A DNA stretch of 64,000 nucleotides from the NCBI GenBank assembly GCA_963781065.1, contig CAWAET010000001.1, positions 1 through 64,000 on the forward strand, read 5' to 3'. Both the position numbers and the translations under genes were made by a program. The notes below the pieces were generated by a model that ran no database searches, had not been told where the DNA came from, and saw only the letters and a list, made by a program, of their open reading frames with translations. Of this stretch, positions 28,760 through 38,891 are shown in pieces; positions within the stretch are counted from its first letter, which is position 1, and every line of letters begins with the position of its first letter. This stretch comes from CALZJC01 sp963781065 (lineage in GTDB: Bacteria; Acidobacteriota; Thermoanaerobaculia; Multivoradales; JAHEKO01).

Positions 28760-29116
28760 CTAGCCGAGCGGCGCCGGCGACTCGGTGCAGGCGCCGATCT
28801 TGCCCAGCGCCCCGTCGACCAGGCAGACCCTGCCGGTCCACTGACAGCCGGTGACGATCGACCGCTCGTAGTGGCCCCAGCGCTCGGTGCGCGGCGGCGC
28901 CGCCTGCCGGCAGAGGCAGACGCAGGCGTTGCCCAGGTCGGCGCCCAGCTGTAGCGGCGGCGGCGCCAGCGCGGTCAGCGCCGCCTGCCCGGCCAGCGGC
29001 TGATCGGAGTCGTCCAGATAGGTCTCCGGCGACTCGTCCATCGTCTGGGCCATCGCCAGCGCTGCCAGAGCCGCCAGAACCAGCACCATGCCCGTCATCA
29101 CAAGCTTCAGTCTCAT
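28760..29116 (-). CDS. Small exported cysteine-containing protein
   Basis: This 118-residue protein has a clear signal peptide (ending near AMAQT) and a strong Shine-Dalgarno sequence (GGAGG) before ATG 29116. The mature part has a Pro/Leu-rich middle and then five Cys (ACVCLC, GCQW, RVCLV, GACTE) that could form disulfides or bind metal. I do not recognise a family. It is encoded 41 bases after a lipoprotein gene on the same strand. Confidence 0.6.
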   Translation of the reverse strand: MRLKLVMTGMVLVLAALAALAMAQTMDESPETYLDDSDQPLAGQAALTALAPPPLQLGADLGNACVCLCRQAAPPRTERWGHYERSIVTGCQWTGRVCLVDGALGKIGACTESPAPLG

Positions 29117-29157
29117 CGTCGGACCTCCTCGCCGGCCAGCGGCGCTTCTGTCTATGT

Positions 29158-29589
29158 CTACGACTCCGCCGGCTCGCCGTCCAGCGCGACCTCGGGCGGC
29201 GGGTGGCGCAGCCTCATCTGCCAGTGCTCGATCGACAGCCGCGGGCCGCTTTCGACCCAACCCTCGTGCTGGAACACCCTGAGCGGCGTCACCGACTCCA
29301 ACCGCAGCAGCTCGCCCATCATCAGCTGGCGCGGCCGGCCGTCACCGGCCGGGGTCTCCTGGCGGAAGCCGGCCGGGACGGCGCCATAGACCAGCGCGCT
29401 CACCGGCGCGGGCGGGTCGGCGACCAGGCGCCACAGCACCTGCTCGGCGGCGTCCTTGAGCTCGAAGCTGTGAAACGCCTTCGGCCCCGAGATCACCACC
29501 AGCGGGTCGGTGGCGCCGGGGGCGTCGACGGCGCAGCCGCCCAGCCCCAGCAGGGTCGCGGCGACAACGGCGGGCAGCCAGCGGGTCAT
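29158..29589 (-). CDS. Predicted lipoprotein
   Basis: This 143-residue protein starts at ATG 29589 with MTRWLP and a hydrophobic stretch ending in the lipobox LGLGGC, so it is probably lipidated at Cys 18-19. The remainder has no recognised domain; segments such as LWRLVADPPAPVSALVYGAVP suggest a small beta-rich fold. The open frame extends 13 codons upstream, but the lipobox geometry favours the shorter start. It is divergent from dinB and probably co-transcribed with the exported protein downstream. Confidence 0.65.
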   Translation of the reverse strand: MTRWLPAVVAATLLGLGGCAVDAPGATDPLVVISGPKAFHSFELKDAAEQVLWRLVADPPAPVSALVYGAVPAGFRQETPAGDGRPRQLMMGELLRLESVTPLRVFQHEGWVESGPRLSIEHWQMRLRHPPPEVALDGEPAES

Positions 29590-29621
29590 GGCTCGCGACT
29601 CTACCTCTATAGGATCGGCCG

Positions 29622-30716
29622 GTGGCAACCGACGTTCCCGTGCGTCGCATTCTGCACTGCGACATGGACTGCTTCTATGCCGCGGTCCACATGCGGGACG
29701 ATCCGTCGCTGCGCGGCCGGCCGGTGGTGATCGGCGGCAGCCCCGAGGGCCGCGGGGTGGTGGCCGCCGCCAGCTACGAGGCGCGGGCCTTCGGCATCCG
29801 CTCGGCGACGCCGGCCGCCCGGGCGGTGCGGCTGTGCCCGCAGGCGGTCTTCATCAAGCCGGACTTCACCCGCTACCGGGAGGAGTCGCAGCGGGTCTTC
29901 GCGATCTTCCGCGACTTCACCGAGATCGTCCAGCCGGTGTCGATCGACGAGGCCTATCTCGACGTCACCGACTGTCTCGAGGGGTGGGGCAGCGCCACGG
30001 CGGTGGCGCAGGCGATCCGCCGGCGGGTGCGCGAGGAGCGCGGCCTGACCGTCTCGGTGGGCGTCGCGCCCAACCGGCTGCTGGCCAAGATCGCCTCCGA
30101 CCGCGACAAGCCGGACGGGCTGACCGTGGTGCGGCCCTCGCGGGTGCAGGCCTTTCTCGACCCGCTGCCGGTGCGCGACCTGCCCGGCGTCGGCCCGGCC
30201 ACCGAGCGGCGGCTGCGCCAGCTCGGCGTCGAGACCATCGCCGAGCTGCGGGCGCTGCCGCTGGACCTGCTGGAGGGCAGGATGGGCCGCCACGGGGCGG
30301 GGCTCTACCGCTACGCCCGCGGCCTCGACGAGCGGCCGGTGCGGGTCCACCGCGAGCGCAAGAGCCTCAGCGCCGAGCGCACCTACGCCACCGACCTGAC
30401 GACGCTCGCCGAGATGGACGAGCAGCTCGGCCGGCTGGCCGAGCGGGTGGCGGGCGGGCTCGAAAAGCGCCAGCTCAGCGCCCGCACCGTGACCCTCAAG
30501 GTGCGCTACGAGGACTTCACCACCCTCACCCGGTCCCGGACCCTGGTGGCGCCCACCGCGGACGCCGCCGAGCTCGCCGAGGAGGCCCGGCGGCTGCTGC
30601 GCAAGAGCGCAGCCGGCCGGCGAGCCGTCCGGTTGCTGGGGGTCGGCGGCTCGAACCTGGTGGCTGGCGGCATCGCCCAGCTGCCGCTGTTCGCCCCGGA
30701 GCGGCCTGGCGGCTGA
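29622..30716 (+). CDS. dinB: DNA polymerase IV (Y family)
   Basis: This is a translesion DNA polymerase of 364 residues. Catalytic motifs are intact: HCDMDCFYAAV with the first metal-binding Asp, and PVSIDEAYLD with the Asp-Glu pair. A HhH thumb segment (DLPGVGPATERRLRQLG) and a little-finger domain (KSLSAERTYATDL onward) follow. No clear beta-clamp motif is obvious at the C-terminus; QLPLF near the end fits the short QLxLF clamp-binding form. GTG at 29622 is the start. No LexA box was recognised in the short upstream gap. Confidence 0.95.
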   Translation: MATDVPVRRILHCDMDCFYAAVHMRDDPSLRGRPVVIGGSPEGRGVVAAASYEARAFGIRSATPAARAVRLCPQAVFIKPDFTRYREESQRVFAIFRDFTEIVQPVSIDEAYLDVTDCLEGWGSATAVAQAIRRRVREERGLTVSVGVAPNRLLAKIASDRDKPDGLTVVRPSRVQAFLDPLPVRDLPGVGPATERRLRQLGVETIAELRALPLDLLEGRMGRHGAGLYRYARGLDERPVRVHRERKSLSAERTYATDLTTLAEMDEQLGRLAERVAGGLEKRQLSARTVTLKVRYEDFTTLTRSRTLVAPTADAAELAEEARRLLRKSAAGRRAVRLLGVGGSNLVAGGIAQLPLFAPERPGG

Positions 30717-30741
30717 GGCGGCTGCCGGCAGGCGCCCGGGC

Positions 30742-33700
30742 CTAGGGCTTCCCGGCCGAGAGCTCCCCTGCGATCGCCACGACGTCCACGAACTTGATGA
30801 TCGGAGCGACGAGCTCCAGGCTGCCCGCGGCCGCGACCGTCAGGGCGGGCCCGACAGTGATGGAGCTGCAGGTCGACCGGGTCTGGGGGTCGACGATCGT
30901 CTGGTTGGCGACCACGAGGGGGCTGTCGACGCAGACCTCGATGCAGATCTCGAGGCCCCAGCTGTCGAGCTGGCCCTGGTCTTCGGGGAAGTTGTCGACG
31001 ACGGACAGCGCCCAGGTGCCGGCCGAGTTCTCGCCGTTGAAGGCGGCGAGCGGGCTGTCGGGCTGGTAGGTGCCGCCGCCGGTGGGCGGGCACGGCGGCG
31101 CTCCCGGCGCCGCCTGGTCGTCGTACTCCAGCTCGAAGTCGTCCGCTGAGTCGCAGGCCCGCTCGCGGACCTGCACCGAGGTCGCCGCCGGGCTCACGAC
31201 GTAGAAGTCGAGGTCGCCCATCCAGGTGTGGGTGCCGGCCAGGTCGAGCACGTTGACGTCGGCGATGGTGCCGCCGGCCGCCGCGCCGACGATGCGGGTC
31301 GAGGTGGTCGTGCCCTGGGTGCCGCCCCCCTCGGGAATCGGCAGCGGGACGTCGGTGCTCGGGAAGGTCTGACAAGCGATCTGGATGGTGGTGAAGCTGA
31401 ATGCGCCGGTGGTGATGCCGCCGCAGGCGTTCGCGGCCGTCAGCCGCCAGTGATAGGTGGTGCTCGGCGCGAGCACGGTCGGCAGGCTGTGGCCCAGGCC
31501 GCTGAGGCCGGTGACGGAGTAGACGACGTTGGAGAAGGCCGGGTCGGTGGCCACCTCGAGGCCGTAGGTGGTGGCGTCGCTGCCCGCGGTCCAGCTGAAG
31601 CGTGGGCAGCAGAGCTGACACCGGTGGCGCCGTCCGCCGGTGCGGCGAGGCGCCGGCGGCCCGGGGTCGGCCACCGCCAGGTCGAGCAGGACCTGGGTGT
31701 TGCGCCACGGTCGGCGGCACGTCGCTACCGGTGCCGATGATGTCGATCGTGTAGGCGCCGGTGGTCGAGCCGCCGGTGCCGAGCAGGGTGTAGGTGCTGG
31801 TGAAGTCCGGCAGCTGGTTGTCGGGCACGAAGGTCGAGGTCGTGCCGGGGGGCTCGCCACCGGCCGCCAGGTCGACCGCGAAGCTCCAACCGCCGACCGA
31901 GGTCACATCGACGGCGACCGTCGGGTCGGGGTCGGTGGGGGCGCAGACGTCGAGCTGGTCCGGTGTCGCCGTCAGGTCGAAGCGGAACATGCACTCGTCG
32001 AAGGCGAAGGAGGCGATGCGGGTGCCCCAGCTGCCGCCGGGGCCGGGGATGTACTCGCTGGTGAACCAGAAGGTGCAGTCGTCGGCCGGGTCGACGCTCA
32101 TCGCGGCGTAGTCGCCCCAGCGGCCGCTGCTGCTGGCGGCGCCGCCGGCCACGACGACGTTCTCCGGTCCCAGGGTGGCGGCGGCATCGCCCGCCAGGCG
32201 GCCGGCGAAGCCGAGGCTGGGGAAGACCGGGGAGGCGCCGACGTCGGTCTTGCTGTAGCCCAGCGCGATGTTTCCCAGGGTGTCCATCGCCACGCTGCCG
32301 ACGAAGAAGTTGGCGGTGGGGGAGTTGGCGTCGCCGCCGAAGGTGCCCTCGTCGTGCAGCGCCCAGCCGCCGCCGCCGCGGCGCAGCTCGAACCAGCGGC
32401 TTCCCTGCTCGACGATGCTGCCCGATGTCGCCGGATCCCGATTGGTGGCGAAGACCCCCAGCAGCGTCTCGTGGGTGCCGAAGTTGCGGTAGACCAGGCG
32501 CTGCAGGATCACCTCGCGGATGGCGTCGAGGTAGGGAGGGGAGCCGGGCTGGGGCACCGAGTAGAAGATGTGTAGCCGTCCACGGGGGCTCCGATTCGTC
32601 ATCCAGGAGTTGAAGTCGGTGATCGTGATGTCGGGCAGGGCGGTCACCGTGGTGTTGCCCGGCGTGGCGAAGTCGACGTCCATCTCCCACATCTCGAGGA
32701 AGTCGGTGGCTGGCACCGGCGAGCCGCTGTGCGCCTCGTCGTCGTTGTGACGCATGAAGATCCCGGGCGCGCCGGCCGGCGGCGGCGTGTCGCCGTCGTG
32801 GTCGGCGGGAGTCAGAGTCTGGAAGCCGTAGCCCGAGACCGGCGGCACGACGGTCAGCCGCTGCATGGTGGCGGGGGCGCCGGCCAGCATGTTGAGGCGG
32901 TCGAAGGCGTAGGTGGTCTGGTTGCCGCCGCCGCCCGCCTCGTTGGTGGCGGCGTAGTAGGCGTCCGGCCAGACGCCGTAGTGCGGGTAGTCGGGGAAGG
33001 TCGGCGGCAGGAACGAGTAGAAGTGGTAGCTGCCGGTCGGATCGGCGGTGGTCGAGACGTAGAGGCACAGCGTGCCGCCGCCGGTGAACTCCTGCAGCAG
33101 CCAGCGGTCGGCCAACCAGTCGTAGAGCACGATCGGGTCGCCCGTGCCGCTGGTGCAGGGGCCCGAGGGCGCCAGCGATTCCAGGTCGATCGGGAAGCCG
33201 GGCAGCATCGCGCCGGTCTTGTCGTAGACGGCGATGCGGCTGGCGTTGACCGCCTGCACATAGTGGCTCGGGCCGACGTCGCCCACCGTGTCGGGCGGCG
33301 AGAAACCGGTGAAGGTCTGAGCCTCGATGTCGACGCCCGGGGTGATCGTCGGGGCGCGCCCGGCCCCCCGGGCGAGCTGGCGCTCGGGCAGCGGGTCGGG
33401 CAGGCCCTCGGCCGGCGCCGGGCGCTTCTCTCCGGGCACCGGGAAGAACCGGCGTGGCACCTCCCGGATCGGGTCGCCGGGCCGCCACGGGGCGAGCTGG
33501 GGCAGGTCGCGCAGGGCAACCGTGCGCAGCGGTGTGACCGGCCCGTAGGACTCGGCGCCGCGGGCGATCACCCGGCCGCTATCCTGCGCCGCGACGGCGC
33601 CGGTGAGCAGCAGCGAGATCAGGACCGCGAGCAGTCCCGCGACGCGCCGGGCGCCAGGCGCGCCGGCCGCGCCACGGCGCGGGGCGAGGCGGCCGGTGGG

Positions 33701-33772
33701 GCACCGCGGCGTGGGGCACCGTGGAGTGGGGCCCCGTGGGGTGGCTCCGCTAGTCTTGTTCTCGTTCGGCAT
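30742..33772 (-). pseudogene. Secreted protein with FN3-like and P-domain modules (frameshifted, probably intact in vivo)
   Basis: The gene starts at ATG 33772 with a signal peptide ending GAVAAQD. A long N-terminal domain follows, rich in TPGVDIEAQTFTGFSPPDTV-like segments. An FN3-like module comes next (ATTYGLEVATDPAF) and then a proprotein-convertase P-domain (HTWMGDLDFYVVSP, AGTWALSVVDNF, DSWGLEICIE). The reading frame breaks near 31705, between about 31645 and 31660, and near 31612 and 31602. Removing one base at each restores plausible sequence such as ATGVSLLPTFSWTAG. Every break is an insertion, which points to sequence error. It is convergent with dinB, and its start overlaps the upstream DUF4097-like gene by 23 bases. 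Confidence 0.7.
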
Positions 33773-34538
33773 GGGGAGTCTCGGGGCTCGGCAGTGGATG
33801 GTCTCGAGTCGGCCGCAGCATTCGCACGGCACCGCCGCGGCTGTTCAGCCGTACCTTGGCCCGTGCGGCCGGGATCGAGGGCTTCGCGTCGGTGGTTATC
33901 CGTCCGTGCTTCCAGGCTTCGGCATGATAGCGATACTCGATCTCGACCGTGTAATCGGTGGTGATCCGACCCGAAGTGGCAAAGACGACGCTCGCATCGG
34001 TATCGGGGTGCACCCAGGCCGTGATGTCGCCGGTCACCGTGTCGACCCGGACCGGGAAGGCGGCGCGGCCGACCTCGAGGCTGACGGCGCCCTGGGTCGT
34101 GCGCACCGAGACTCGACAGCCCGGGGGCACCAGGATCGCGACCTCGGCCGGGACCTCGCCCGGTACCTCGATCGGCCCGTCACCCGGTACGCCGCCCGGC
34201 ACATCGCCCGGTGAGCCGGCCCGGGCCACCGCGAGCACCGGGCCCCGGGCGGAAGGCGACTCCCGGATCTTCAACGCCGGGTCGCCATACACGAATGCGG
34301 CCGATGCCGCCGGGTCGCCGGCGGAGATCCGGACGCCGCCCAGCTCGTTGACCAGCTCGAGCCGGCACTCCCGGGCGCCCGCCGGGCCGCGCCAGAGCTC
34401 CTCGCCTCTCGCCGGGGCACCGGCGGCGAGCGCCAGCGCCAGCGACGCAATCGCCAGGCCCGCCGGAATCGCCCGGTCCACCGGAACCGCCCGGCCCGCC
34501 GCAATCGCCTGGTCGCTCCGGGGGTGGGCGCCGATCAT
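33750..34538 (-). CDS. DUF4097-like exported protein, copy 2
   Basis: This 262-residue protein has an N-terminal hydrophobic export signal (residues about 22-45). It then shows the repetitive beta pattern of DUF4097 adhesin-like proteins: LVNELGGVRI, VRTTQGAVSLEVGRA, VDTVTGDITAWVHPDTDASV and TSGRITTDYTVEIEY. A Pro/Gly-rich low-complexity insert (about 110-130) interrupts it. The same TSG-IxTD motif is in the upstream gene, so the two are paralogues. It overlaps that gene by 4 bases and the P-domain gene by 23. Confidence 0.65.
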   Translation of the reverse strand: MIGAHPRSDQAIAAGRAVPVDRAIPAGLAIASLALALAAGAPARGEELWRGPAGARECRLELVNELGGVRISAGDPAASAAFVYGDPALKIRESPSARGPVLAVARAGSPGDVPGGVPGDGPIEVPGEVPAEVAILVPPGCRVSVRTTQGAVSLEVGRAAFPVRVDTVTGDITAWVHPDTDASVVFATSGRITTDYTVEIEYRYHAEAWKHGRITTDAKPSIPAARAKVRLNSRGGAVRMLRPTRDHPLPSPETPHAEREQD

Positions 34539-35404
34539 GGCTCGGCAGCCGCCCCGGGCTGGTTCCGGGCCTTGCTCGCCAGCGGCAGCCGGGTCAGGAT
34601 CACGTCGCCCTCGGTGCTGGAGATCGAGACCGTGCAGGAGCCCTTGCCGACGAGCGCCCGGCCGCGCCGGATCGGCCGCCGCCCGGCCTGGTAGTCGATC
34701 TCGAGCGACAGGTCGGTGCTGATCAGCCCGCTGGTGGCGACGCGCAGGTCGGCGTCGACCTCGCCGCCGAAGACGACGGACAGGTCGCCGGACTGGGAGG
34801 CGAAGGAGTGCTGCCGGGGGGTGTCCCAGGCCGCGAGGACCACCAGCTGGTCGCCGCTCGAGGTCCGGAAGTGGAGCCCGCCGGCGATCTTCCGCGCCGT
34901 GATCGCGCCGCCCTCCGTGCTGGCGCGGACGTCGCTCTCGAGGCCCCTGGCCTCCACCCGACCGTCACCGGTCGCGACCGAGAGCGGCACGCCCCGGGGC
35001 ACGAAGACCACGATGTCGGCGCGCTTCCTCTGGCCCGGGAGGGGCGTCGCCAGCAACTCTCCGGTCTCGGCCTCGCGGTAGCCCACCGTCATCTCGATGC
35101 CGGCCGCGGTCTCCTCGGTCGCCACCTCCAGGCGGGCCCCTTCCTCGGCGAACTGCTGCACGTTGCCGAACAGCTCCACCCGGCCCTCGTAGCCGCCGAA
35201 TCGGGCCCTGACGTCGCCGAAGCGGTTGCGCACGACGAGGCCGCCCCCCGCGGCGACCGTGCCCACCCACGACACCCGCTCGATCTCGAAGCCCGGCACG
35301 CCGAACGGGGCGGGCGGGGTCTCCTGGCCCGGGGCGAGCGCTGCCAGGGAGAGCAGGACGAGGCCGATCGTTATCGGGCGGCGAGCGATCCGCGACCGGG
35401 CCAT
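34535..35404 (-). CDS. DUF4097-like exported protein, copy 1
   Basis: This 289-residue protein has a signal peptide (ending LAPGQE) and a right-handed beta-type repeat core: VRNRFGDVRARF, VATGDGRVEARGL, ASTEGGAITARKI, RTSSGDQLVVL, ASQSGDLSVVF and ATSGLISTDLSLEI. Such G-x-hydrophobic repeats are typical of DUF4097. ATG at 35404 gives the signal peptide. It is 26 bases downstream of the S4 protein gene and overlaps the next gene by 4 bases. The role is unknown, perhaps an envelope scaffold. Confidence 0.7.
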   Translation of the reverse strand: MARSRIARRPITIGLVLLSLAALAPGQETPPAPFGVPGFEIERVSWVGTVAAGGGLVVRNRFGDVRARFGGYEGRVELFGNVQQFAEEGARLEVATEETAAGIEMTVGYREAETGELLATPLPGQRKRADIVVFVPRGVPLSVATGDGRVEARGLESDVRASTEGGAITARKIAGGLHFRTSSGDQLVVLAAWDTPRQHSFASQSGDLSVVFGGEVDADLRVATSGLISTDLSLEIDYQAGRRPIRRGRALVGKGSCTVSISSTEGDVILTRLPLASKARNQPGAAAEP

Positions 35405-35430
35405 GACTGATTCTGCCAGAGGGAGAGGAC

Positions 35431-35805
35431 TCAGGACTTGCGCCAGCGCTCGATCCGCCGCCGCTCGCGCTTGGTCGGCCGGCCGGCGCCGCGCTCGCGC
35501 TTCGCCGGGGCGGCGCGCAGCAGCCGCGACAGCGGGTCGAGCTGCGGCCGCGGCGGGCTGAGGTCTTCGTAGAGCCGCGCCGCCTCGGCCTTGGGCAGCG
35601 GCTTGTCGCGCAGTTCGCGCACCACCAACACGCGGGTCCACTCGCGCAGGTCGACCTCCACCCGGTCGTCGAGGGCCAGCGAGCGGTGCGGTTTGGCCGT
35701 GCTGCCGTTGACCCGCACCCGCCCCAGCTGGCAGGCGCGGGTGGCCTGGCTGCGGCTCTTGAAGACCCGCGCCACCTGCAGCCACTTGTCGAGACGTACC
35801 TGCAC
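35431..35805 (-). CDS. S4-domain RNA-binding protein (Hsp15-like)
   Basis: This 124-residue basic protein has an N-terminal S4 domain (VRLDKWLQVARVFKSRSQAT, GRVRVNGSTAKPHRSLALDD) and an Arg/Lys-rich tail. That is the layout of Hsp15 (HslR), which recycles stalled large ribosomal subunits carrying nascent chains. It heads a minus-strand run that continues into two DUF4097-like genes, with no obvious functional link. Confidence 0.88.
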   Translation of the reverse strand: MQVRLDKWLQVARVFKSRSQATRACQLGRVRVNGSTAKPHRSLALDDRVEVDLREWTRVLVVRELRDKPLPKAEAARLYEDLSPPRPQLDPLSRLLRAAPAKRERGAGRPTKRERRRIERWRKS

Positions 35806-35819
35806 CGGTGCGAGGATAC

Positions 35820-35892
35820 CCGCAGGGCCCCCTGGCCCCTGGCCCCTGGCCCCGAGCCCCGAGCCCCGAGCCCCGAGCCCCCCCGAGCCCCG
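35820..35892. repeat. Short low-complexity CCCTGGC/CCCGAGC tandem tract
   Basis: Three CCCCTGGC-like units are followed by four CCCCGAGC units and then a C-rich run, between two divergent genes. It is likely a slippage-prone simple repeat lying in the promoter region of the potassium channel gene. Confidence 0.6.
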
Positions 35893-35995
35893 CGAAGCGC
35901 CCGCGCCGCCGGCGGATCAGCGCCGCGGGAGCGCCCGCCCGTGTTTGTGGGCGCCTCGTCTTCGGTGACAGGATTGGCCCGTCCCGGAAGCAGTC

Positions 35996-37627
35996 ATGGA
36001 AAGATCCCAGAAGCGACTCCTCGGCCTCGTTGCCGTGCTCCCCGTGCTGGTGGTGCTGGGGGCGCTTCTCTACATGGTTGGCATGGCGCAGTTCGAGGGC
36101 GAGCCGCGCGGTTTCTGGCAGTCGGTCAGCTGGGCCGCCGAGACCCTGTCGACGACCGGCTACGGCAGCGACACGACCTGGCGGCACCCGGTGATGGTGA
36201 TCTTCGTCGTCGTGCTCCAGTTCATCGGTGTCTTCCTGGTCTTCCTGATCTTCCCGCTCTACCTGATCCCGTTTCTCGAAGAGCGCTTCGAAGTGCGGCT
36301 GCCCAAGGCGGTGCCGCAGATGCGCGACCACGTCGTCATCTACGGCTACGGCCCAGCGGTCGAGACGCTGCTGGCCGAGCTGGCCCGCGCCGGGCTCGAG
36401 ACGGTGGTGGTCGAGAGCGACGAGGGGCTGGCACGGCGGATTGTGGGGCGGGGTCAGAAGGTGATTTACGGCGATCTGGTCGACGACGCGCTGGGGCGCG
36501 CCTGGCTGGCGGACGCTCGCACGCTGATCGCCAACGGCACCGACGACGAGAACGCCGCCGTCATCCTGACCGCGCGCCAGCTCGAGTTCGAAGGCGAGGT
36601 CCTGGCGCTGGTCGAGGACCCGTTCCACCGCCGGCCGATCATGCTGGCCGGCGCCACCGCCGCCTACACGCCGCGGCACATCCTGGGCGCCGCCCTGGCG
36701 GCGCGCGCCTCGCGGCGGGTCAGCCCGACGGTCGCCGGGACGCAGCAGCTGAGCGAGCGGCTGCGGGTGGCCGAGATCCGCATCGGCCGGCACAGCTCGC
36801 TGGTCGGACAGAGCCTGGCCGAAGCCGGCATCGGCCAGCGCACGGGCGTCTCGGTGATCGCCCAGTGGGTGGGCGGCACGCTGCTGACCCAGCCGCGCGG
36901 CGATATGCGTCTCGAGGCCAACGGCATCCTGGTACTGATCGGCAGCGACGACGCGATCGCCCGCTTTGGCGAGCTCTGTCACGCCACCCAGCCGCTGCGC
37001 CGCGCCGGGCCGTTCCTGGTCGCCGGCGCCGGCGAGGTGGGCGCCAAGGTGACCCAGCTGCTGCGCGACGCCGGCGAGGAGGTACGGCTGATCGACCGGG
37101 CCGAGAGCGATGCCGTGGACGTGGTCGGCGACGTGCTGGCGCCCGGAGTCTTCGAGCGGGCCGGGGTGGCCGAGGCCCAGGCGGTGATCCTGGCGGTGGA
37201 TACCGACAGCGCGACGCTGTTCAGCACGGTGATCCTCAAGGACCTGGCGCCGGAGGTGCCGGTGATCGCCCGGGTCAACAGCGCCGAGAACGTCGACCGG
37301 ATCCACCGCGCCGGGGCGGATTTCGCGCTGTCGATCAGCCAGGTGTCGGGCCAGATCCTGGCCCGCCGGCTGCTCGGCGAGGAGGCGGTGTCGGTGGATC
37401 CGCAGCTCAAGGTGCTCAAGGTCGCCGCCGAGGGCCTGGTGGGGCACCATCCGGCGGAGCTCGAGATCCGCGGCCGCACCGGCTGCTCGGTGGTGGCGGT
37501 GGAACGGGGCGAGGAGGCGCTGATCGAGTTCAGCCCGGACTTCCGCTTCGCCGCCGAGGACGCGGTCTACGTCTGCGGCAGCACCGCGGCGACGCGACGG
37601 TACCTGGAGGTCTTCCCCCAGGGCTAG
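35996..37627 (+). CDS. Potassium channel with two TrkA-type (RCK) domains
   Basis: This 543-residue protein has two N-terminal membrane helices flanking a pore loop with the K+ selectivity filter TTGYGSD (residues 53-59). An RCK/TrkA-N domain follows (VVIYGYGPAVETLL, about 110), then a TrkA-C segment and a second TrkA-N (FLVAGAGEVGAKVTQLL, about 340) with a second TrkA-C. The first Rossmann motif is GYGPAV, without the classical third Gly. RCK domains gate channels in response to nucleotides or cations. It is a single gene. Confidence 0.9.
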   Translation: MERSQKRLLGLVAVLPVLVVLGALLYMVGMAQFEGEPRGFWQSVSWAAETLSTTGYGSDTTWRHPVMVIFVVVLQFIGVFLVFLIFPLYLIPFLEERFEVRLPKAVPQMRDHVVIYGYGPAVETLLAELARAGLETVVVESDEGLARRIVGRGQKVIYGDLVDDALGRAWLADARTLIANGTDDENAAVILTARQLEFEGEVLALVEDPFHRRPIMLAGATAAYTPRHILGAALAARASRRVSPTVAGTQQLSERLRVAEIRIGRHSSLVGQSLAEAGIGQRTGVSVIAQWVGGTLLTQPRGDMRLEANGILVLIGSDDAIARFGELCHATQPLRRAGPFLVAGAGEVGAKVTQLLRDAGEEVRLIDRAESDAVDVVGDVLAPGVFERAGVAEAQAVILAVDTDSATLFSTVILKDLAPEVPVIARVNSAENVDRIHRAGADFALSISQVSGQILARRLLGEEAVSVDPQLKVLKVAAEGLVGHHPAELEIRGRTGCSVVAVERGEEALIEFSPDFRFAAEDAVYVCGSTAATRRYLEVFPQG

Positions 37628-37654
37628 GCTGGCTGCCAGTCAGAGCAAGTCGTG

Positions 37655-37957
37655 CTAGGCGTCGCGCAAGCGGGCGATGGCATCGTCGCGGCGCTCCTCG
37701 ATGCGCCGCCGATCGATGGCGTACTCCTCGTCGTCGCTCCGGGCCTCCCCCGGCTCGGACGGGGTCGCCAACCGCTTGCGGTGGAGGATCTCGAGCTTGG
37801 CGAGCTCGGCCTCGGCCCGGCTCCGCACCTCGGCGATCTGGGCGCGGGTCGCCTCGTCGAGAGCCTCCGGCCGCTCGATCCCCTGGCTGTCGAGCCGCTC
37901 GAGCGCCAGCTCGTAGGCCGATTTCATGCCCGAGGCCTTGTCGTCCTTGCCTGACAC
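37655..37957 (-). CDS. Small charged coiled-coil protein
   Basis: This 100-residue cytoplasmic protein has high Glu/Arg/Ala content and heptad-like spacing (ALDEATRAQIAEVRSRAEAE, RRRIEERRDDAIARLRDA). It contains MKSAYELALERL near residue 11. I recognise no characterised domain. Its start overlaps the start region of the divergent gene at 37926 by about 32 bases, so one of the two annotated starts may be too early. Confidence 0.6.
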   Translation of the reverse strand: MSGKDDKASGMKSAYELALERLDSQGIERPEALDEATRAQIAEVRSRAEAELAKLEILHRKRLATPSEPGEARSDDEEYAIDRRRIEERRDDAIARLRDA

Positions 37958-38891
37958 GTCGCGAGACTACCACCGCCGGCCGGCGGCGAGCCCCGGCCCG
38001 CGGCTGCTGTTGGTGTTCGTCGACGGCGTCGGGCTGGCGCCGGCCGGGCCCGGCAACCCGCTCGCCACGGCGCCCGCGCCGACCTTGCGGCGGCTGCTCG
38101 GCGGGCCGCTGGTGGTCGAGCGGGTCGGTGGCGCAAGGGGCTCGGTGCTGGCCGCGCTGGACGCCACGCTTGGCGTCGAGGGGCTGCCGCAAAGCGCCAC
38201 CGGCCAGACGGCGCTGTTTACCGGGGTCAACGCCGCCGCCGAGCTCGGCCGGCACGTCAGCGCCTTCCCGGGCCCGCGGCTGCGCCGGCTGATCGAGCGG
38301 CACGGGCTGCTCGGCCGGCTCAGCGCGGCGGGGCACGCGGTGACCTTCGCCAACGCCTACTCGAGGGAGTACCTGGGCGGCCTCGAGCGCGGCGCGGTGC
38401 GCCGCTCGGTGACCACCTGCCTGGTCCAGTCGGCGGGCCTCCGGTTCCGCACCGAGGCGGACCTGGCCGCCGGCCGGGCAGTGAGCTGGGACATCACCCG
38501 CGAGCTGTTCGCGGCCCGCACCGGCGCCGCGGTCGGCCCGGTGACGGCGGCGGCGGCGGGAGCCGATCTGGCGGCGGTCGCCGGCCGTCACCGGTTCACG
38601 CTGTTCGAGACCTTTCTCACCGATCTCGCCGGCCACCGGCGGGTGGGGGTCACTCCCGGCGAGGCGATCGCCCGGGTCGACGGCCTGCTGGACGGGCTGA
38701 TCGCCGCGGCGCCGGGCGATCTGACGATCCTCCTGACCAGCGATCACGGCAATCTCGAAGCCTCGTCGAGCCGCGGCCACACCCGCAACCCGGTGCCGCT
38801 CGTGGCGGCCGGCCCGCTGGCGGGCCGCTTCGCCGCGCTGCGCTCGATCCTCGACGTGGCGCCGGCCGTGGCCGCCTGCCTCGAGGGTTGA
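37926..38891 (+). CDS. Alkaline-phosphatase-superfamily metalloenzyme (phosphoglycerate-mutase-like)
   Basis: This 321-residue protein has the metalloenzyme layout of the superfamily: LLVFVDGVGLAP (first metal Asp), LPQSATGQTALFTGVNAA (nucleophile segment), a central cap, then LLTSDHGNLE and SRGHTRNPVPL for the second metal site. It resembles cofactor-independent phosphoglycerate mutase and related phosphopentomutases but is shorter, so the substrate is open. ATG at 37926 overlaps the divergent gene. Recognisable homology only starts at about residue 26, so a later start is possible. Confidence 0.72.
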   Translation: MPEALSSLPDTSRDYHRRPAASPGPRLLLVFVDGVGLAPAGPGNPLATAPAPTLRRLLGGPLVVERVGGARGSVLAALDATLGVEGLPQSATGQTALFTGVNAAAELGRHVSAFPGPRLRRLIERHGLLGRLSAAGHAVTFANAYSREYLGGLERGAVRRSVTTCLVQSAGLRFRTEADLAAGRAVSWDITRELFAARTGAAVGPVTAAAAGADLAAVAGRHRFTLFETFLTDLAGHRRVGVTPGEAIARVDGLLDGLIAAAPGDLTILLTSDHGNLEASSSRGHTRNPVPLVAAGPLAGRFAALRSILDVAPAVAACLEG